Source: an uncultured Christensenellaceae bacterium
GTDB lineage: Bacteria; Bacillota; Clostridia; Christensenellales; Pumilibacteraceae
NCBI GenBank assembly: GCA_910587445.1
Contig: CAJULE010000030.1
Location: 1-24,909 of the forward strand
Direction of reading: 5' to 3'
DNA length: 24,909 nucleotides
Part shown: positions 22,279 through 24,909 of the stretch, one piece after another
Position numbering within the stretch: the first letter of the stretch is position 1
Layout of the letters: each line of letters opens with the position of its first letter
The notes under the pieces: model-generated
What the model was told of the DNA's origin: nothing
The model's database searches: none
The model's input: the letters and a program-made list of their open reading frames with translations, nothing else
Translations under genes and position numbers: made by a program

Positions 22279-23577
22279 CTATTTTCTGTTATTGTCTTTG
22301 TTGAACTTCGGATACCACTGCGGCATATCGTCAACCGGTTTTACGCGCGAGCTCGGAATCTCGTCGTCGCGCATTCTGCGAGGCGGCATTTCTTCGTTTG
22401 CGTAATTCGGCTGCTGATTATACCTCGGCTGTCCTTGAGGCTGGCGCATACCGCCGTATTGGGGATTCGAATAGAATCCTTGCGACTGAGACGGAGCATT
22501 TTGCGGCGCGGGAGAACGCATCCCGCCCCACGGCGAGGGAGAATCAAAACGAGGAGAATCGAAGCGCGGCTGTTGAGAATCGAAGCGCGACTGCGGAAGA
22601 ATGTTCTGCTGACCGCCCTGACGATCGCTCTTTTCGGGAAATCCCGTTGCTATTATCGTAACGACTATATCGGAATTCAGCGAATCGCGAATATCCGCGC
22701 CGAAAATTATATTTGCATTCGGGTGTACGACACTGCGCACAAGTTCGGAAGCCTCGCTTACCTCTTTGAGCGTAACGTCTGAGCCCATGACGTTGACGAT
22801 AACGCTCGTTGCATTCTCGATAGAGGTTTCGTATAGCGGGCTGTTTACAGCCTGTTTTACGGCATTTGTGGTCCTGTTGTCGCCGGATCCTCTGCCTATT
22901 CCCATATACGCAAGCCCCTTGCCTCTCATAGTGGTGCAGACGTCGGCAAAATCGAGATTTATGAGCGCAGGCGTGACGATAAGATCGCTTATTCCCTGTA
23001 TGCCCTGACGAAGAACGTCGTCGGCAAACTTAAACGCCTCTTTCATTGGAATATCCGGCGCGGCAATCAAAAGCTTTTCGTTCGGTATTATTACAAGCGC
23101 GTCTACGACCTTCTTGAGATTGGCAATACCTATCTCGGCGTAATCGCTTCTGCACTTACCCTCGAAAGAGAAAGGACGGGTAACAACGGCAATGGTAAGC
23201 TTACCCGCTTCTTTGGCAATACTTGCGACGACGGGAGCAGCGCCCGTACCGGTGCCACCGCCCATACCTGCGGTTATGAACACGAGGTCGGCATCGCCGA
23301 TCGCGTCCGCAATCGCGAGCTTGCTCTCTTCCGCCGCTTTCTGTCCCACTTCTGGATTTGCGCCTGCACCCTGTCCGTGCGTAAGCTTAGCGCCTATCTG
23401 TATACGGGTAGCCGCTCTCGACAAATTGAGAGCTTGCAAATCGGTATTCAACACAATAAACTCGGCGCTCTTGACATTTGCGTCTATCATGCGATTGACG
23501 GCGTTTCCACCGCCACCGCCTACGCCGACCACCTTGATTTTGGTAGCACATCTCGCCGTATCTCTGTTTATCTGCAT
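22279..23577 (-). CDS. ftsZ: Cell division protein FtsZ
   Basis: A 432-residue tubulin-like GTPase that forms the division ring. GVGGGGGNAVNRM (18-30), the tubulin signature GGGTGTG (106-112), FSFEGKCRSDYAE and the T7 loop NLDFAD (207-212) are intact, so the globular domain (about 10-315) should polymerise. The linker (316-400) is Gln/Pro/Arg-rich and carries three RFDS units (331-334, 338-341, 343-346). The C-terminus (DDEIPSSRVKPVDDMPQWYPKFNKDNNRK) only loosely resembles the usual DDIPAFLRR-type peptide that binds FtsA and other partners. AGGAGG lies 8 nt before ATG 23577. It follows ftsA by 35 bp and is probably co-transcribed. Confidence 0.98.
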   Translation of the reverse strand: MQINRDTARCATKIKVVGVGGGGGNAVNRMIDANVKSAEFIVLNTDLQALNLSRAATRIQIGAKLTHGQGAGANPEVGQKAAEESKLAIADAIGDADLVFITAGMGGGTGTGAAPVVASIAKEAGKLTIAVVTRPFSFEGKCRSDYAEIGIANLKKVVDALVIIPNEKLLIAAPDIPMKEAFKFADDVLRQGIQGISDLIVTPALINLDFADVCTTMRGKGLAYMGIGRGSGDNRTTNAVKQAVNSPLYETSIENATSVIVNVMGSDVTLKEVSEASELVRSVVHPNANIIFGADIRDSLNSDIVVTIIATGFPEKSDRQGGQQNILPQSRFDSQQPRFDSPRFDSPSPWGGMRSPAPQNAPSQSQGFYSNPQYGGMRQPQGQPRYNQQPNYANEEMPPRRMRDDEIPSSRVKPVDDMPQWYPKFNKDNNRK

Positions 23578-23612
23578 AAGGTATTCCTCCTGGACATTCT
23601 CCGTGACGTGTA

Positions 23613-24785
23613 TTATTTATCCCCGCCGAAAAGCCGAGAAAAAAATCCTTTCTTTTTTGCGGGCGCGGCTTGTTTGTTAAGCACCATATCCATTAAGCCC
23701 AAACTGCTTGACAAATGCGGTCTGGTAAACTGCGGAAGAGACGGCGCGACGATTTGAAGAGGCTTGCCGAGAAACTTCGACATACAGTCCCTTGCTCCGC
23801 GCATATAACACAATCCGCCTCCCGTAATGTGATACGGTATGTAATCGGGAAATTCGTATTTGCAATTGCTCAAACATTCTTCTATTGTTTTTGCTATGCT
23901 CTTTATACGTTCGGTGGCTATGGCATTGACTTCCTTTGCAGGAAAGGACGCCGTACTGTCTCTCGACGTGCTCACTTTGTAAACGTCGTCGTCGCCTACA
24001 TTCAATGAAAGAACGATTTTACGCTTGAGACTTTCGGCAAGAGAAAACGGGATCTCGAACGCAGTGGCAAGGTCGGCGGATATAAAGCCGCCTCCGCGCG
24101 AAAAGCTGTTCATACAAAGTATTCCGTCTCCTCGAGCAACGACGACATTAGTCGTCGAACAGCCGACGTCGATAAGCACGACCCAACGGTCACGCTCTAT
24201 ATCGCTGAACAAAAACAGCGTTTCGGCAAGCATACTGCAAACGTATTCCACCGACTCTATACCGACTTCCGACATAATCTTGTCCACAAAATCGATAAAC
24301 GACGTTTCCGCAAAAATATACGAAATAAATCCACCGAGCCTGCTCGACGTAAGTCCGACGGGCTGCATGAGACGCCGACCGTCGTCTATCGTGTAGTAAA
24401 TAGGCTGACTGTTGATGAGCGTCATCTCGGAATTAAGTTTAAACGTGTTTCCCTGTTCGTGCAAAGCGTCGACGTCGACGTCAGTGATTTTGCGCTTTTT
24501 GTTCAACGAAAGGTCGACTTTTTTGCAAACGCTACTGCAAAATTCACCAGGCACGCCGATATACAGGTGTCGAATTTTTGTGCGCGAGTTTGTCTCCGCA
24601 TTGGAAATAGCCATACCGACAGCCATGCTCAGTTGATCCGGCTGATGCCACATTCCGTCGGAAAAGCCCTCGTAGTTACATTCGCCCATCCCGATAATAT
24701 TTATGGTGTTGTTCACACCTCGCTCTCCTATGAGAACGGTTATTTTTTCGGATCCGAAATCCAATATAGCTACGTCTTGAGCCAA
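23613..24785 (-). CDS. ftsA: FtsA-like actin-fold protein tethering FtsZ to the membrane
   Basis: A 390-residue FtsA-like protein, short compared with about 420-440 in many bacteria. It has VAILDFGSEKITVLIG (5-20, phosphate-1), VLIDVGCSTTNVVV (203-216, phosphate-2) and ITGGGLCYMRG (320-330, adenosine motif). The C-terminus KKKGFFSRLFGG (377-388) is an amphipathic membrane-targeting helix, the family hallmark, so it should recruit FtsZ to the membrane. The start is set at TTG 24785 because AGGAG lies 7 nt upstream. The in-frame ATG at 24845 falls in the promoter's -35 and would add 20 unrelated residues. It heads the operon with ftsZ. Confidence 0.92.
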   Translation of the reverse strand: MAQDVAILDFGSEKITVLIGERGVNNTINIIGMGECNYEGFSDGMWHQPDQLSMAVGMAISNAETNSRTKIRHLYIGVPGEFCSSVCKKVDLSLNKKRKITDVDVDALHEQGNTFKLNSEMTLINSQPIYYTIDDGRRLMQPVGLTSSRLGGFISYIFAETSFIDFVDKIMSEVGIESVEYVCSMLAETLFLFSDIERDRWVVLIDVGCSTTNVVVARGDGILCMNSFSRGGGFISADLATAFEIPFSLAESLKRKIVLSLNVGDDDVYKVSTSRDSTASFPAKEVNAIATERIKSIAKTIEECLSNCKYEFPDYIPYHITGGGLCYMRGARDCMSKFLGKPLQIVAPSLPQFTRPHLSSSLGLMDMVLNKQAAPAKKKGFFSRLFGGDK

Positions 24786-24815
24786 CTTAATTCTCCTATC
24801 GCTACAATATAAATA

Positions 24816-24845
24816 ATTATATAACCAAGTGCCACGATCTGTCAA
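24816..24845 (-). promoter_or_regulatory. Sigma-A promoter of ftsA-ftsZ
   Basis: On the minus strand a perfect TTGACA (24840-24845), an 18-bp spacer and a perfect TATAAT (24816-24821). It predicts a leader of about 24 nt ending in AGGAG and the TTG start. A second TTGACA lies 23 bp further upstream without a partner -10. Confidence 0.75.
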
Positions 24846-24909
24846 GGATATTGCTGTAAATTTGTCAAGCGTTTGCGAGTAGTTTTTTAGAAATTTTTAA
24901 GAATTTTTC

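Overview
The window looks like a chromosomal segment of an endospore-forming member of the Clostridia. It carries spoIVA, spoIIGA, sigE (with an N-terminal pro-sequence) and sigG, next to housekeeping genes in an order common in that class: a radical-SAM DUF512 gene, der and plsY; nrdR; ftsA and ftsZ. Codon ends favour C/G, intergenic DNA is AT-rich, and several genes seem to start at TTG. A more exact placement cannot be read from this sequence. Nearly everything is on the minus strand; sigG and a short gene tail at the left edge are the only plus-strand genes I support.

Layout, left to right. 2-55 is the last 17 codons of an unidentified plus-strand gene. 222-663 is a five-tRNA operon read leftward (Gly-Arg-His-Gln-Gln) from a consensus promoter. 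724-1769 is rdgB plus a metallophosphoesterase. 1876-3357 is spoIVA with its own sigma-E-like promoter and terminator. 3477-6731 is a DUF512 radical-SAM gene, der and plsY. 6763-9834 is a membrane-protein operon: a possible 28-codon upstream ORF, a DUF975-like protein with a long acidic tail, a membrane-anchored cyclophilin-like protein and a DUF1614-like protein. 9896-13560 is nrdR, feoA, feoB and a pseudouridine synthase. 13645-14154 is a YlmC/YmxH-type PRC-barrel protein with an unusual Pro/Cys/His tail. sigG (plus strand) converges on spoIIGA-sigE. 16849-22093 is a response regulator, a histidine kinase, an ABC ATPase and an FtsX-like permease. 22279-24785 is ftsA-ftsZ.

How the parts fit. 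The sporulation cascade is visible at promoter level: a Spo0A-box-like site and TATAAT before spoIIGA-sigE, a sigma-F-like promoter before sigG, and a sigma-E-like promoter before spoIVA. The kinase/regulator pair and the ABC transporter appear to form one regulon. The same 19-bp motif TTTAAGAA-N4-TTAAAGA lies 19-20 bp upstream of a -10 box in front of both transcription units. This module separates ftsZ from spoIIGA, genes that are usually neighbours in Clostridia, and sigG is flipped relative to sigE. Both suggest rearrangement of a conserved block.

Most worth a second look: the shared response-regulator operator; the inverted-repeat-bounded element in the 5' leader of the ABC operon; three genes whose ATG sits exactly 6 nt after a -10 box (likely leaderless mRNAs); the extended YlmC protein; and the uncharacterised DUF975/cyclophilin/DUF1614 operon. 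All promoter and operator calls were made by eye and none is experimentally supported here.
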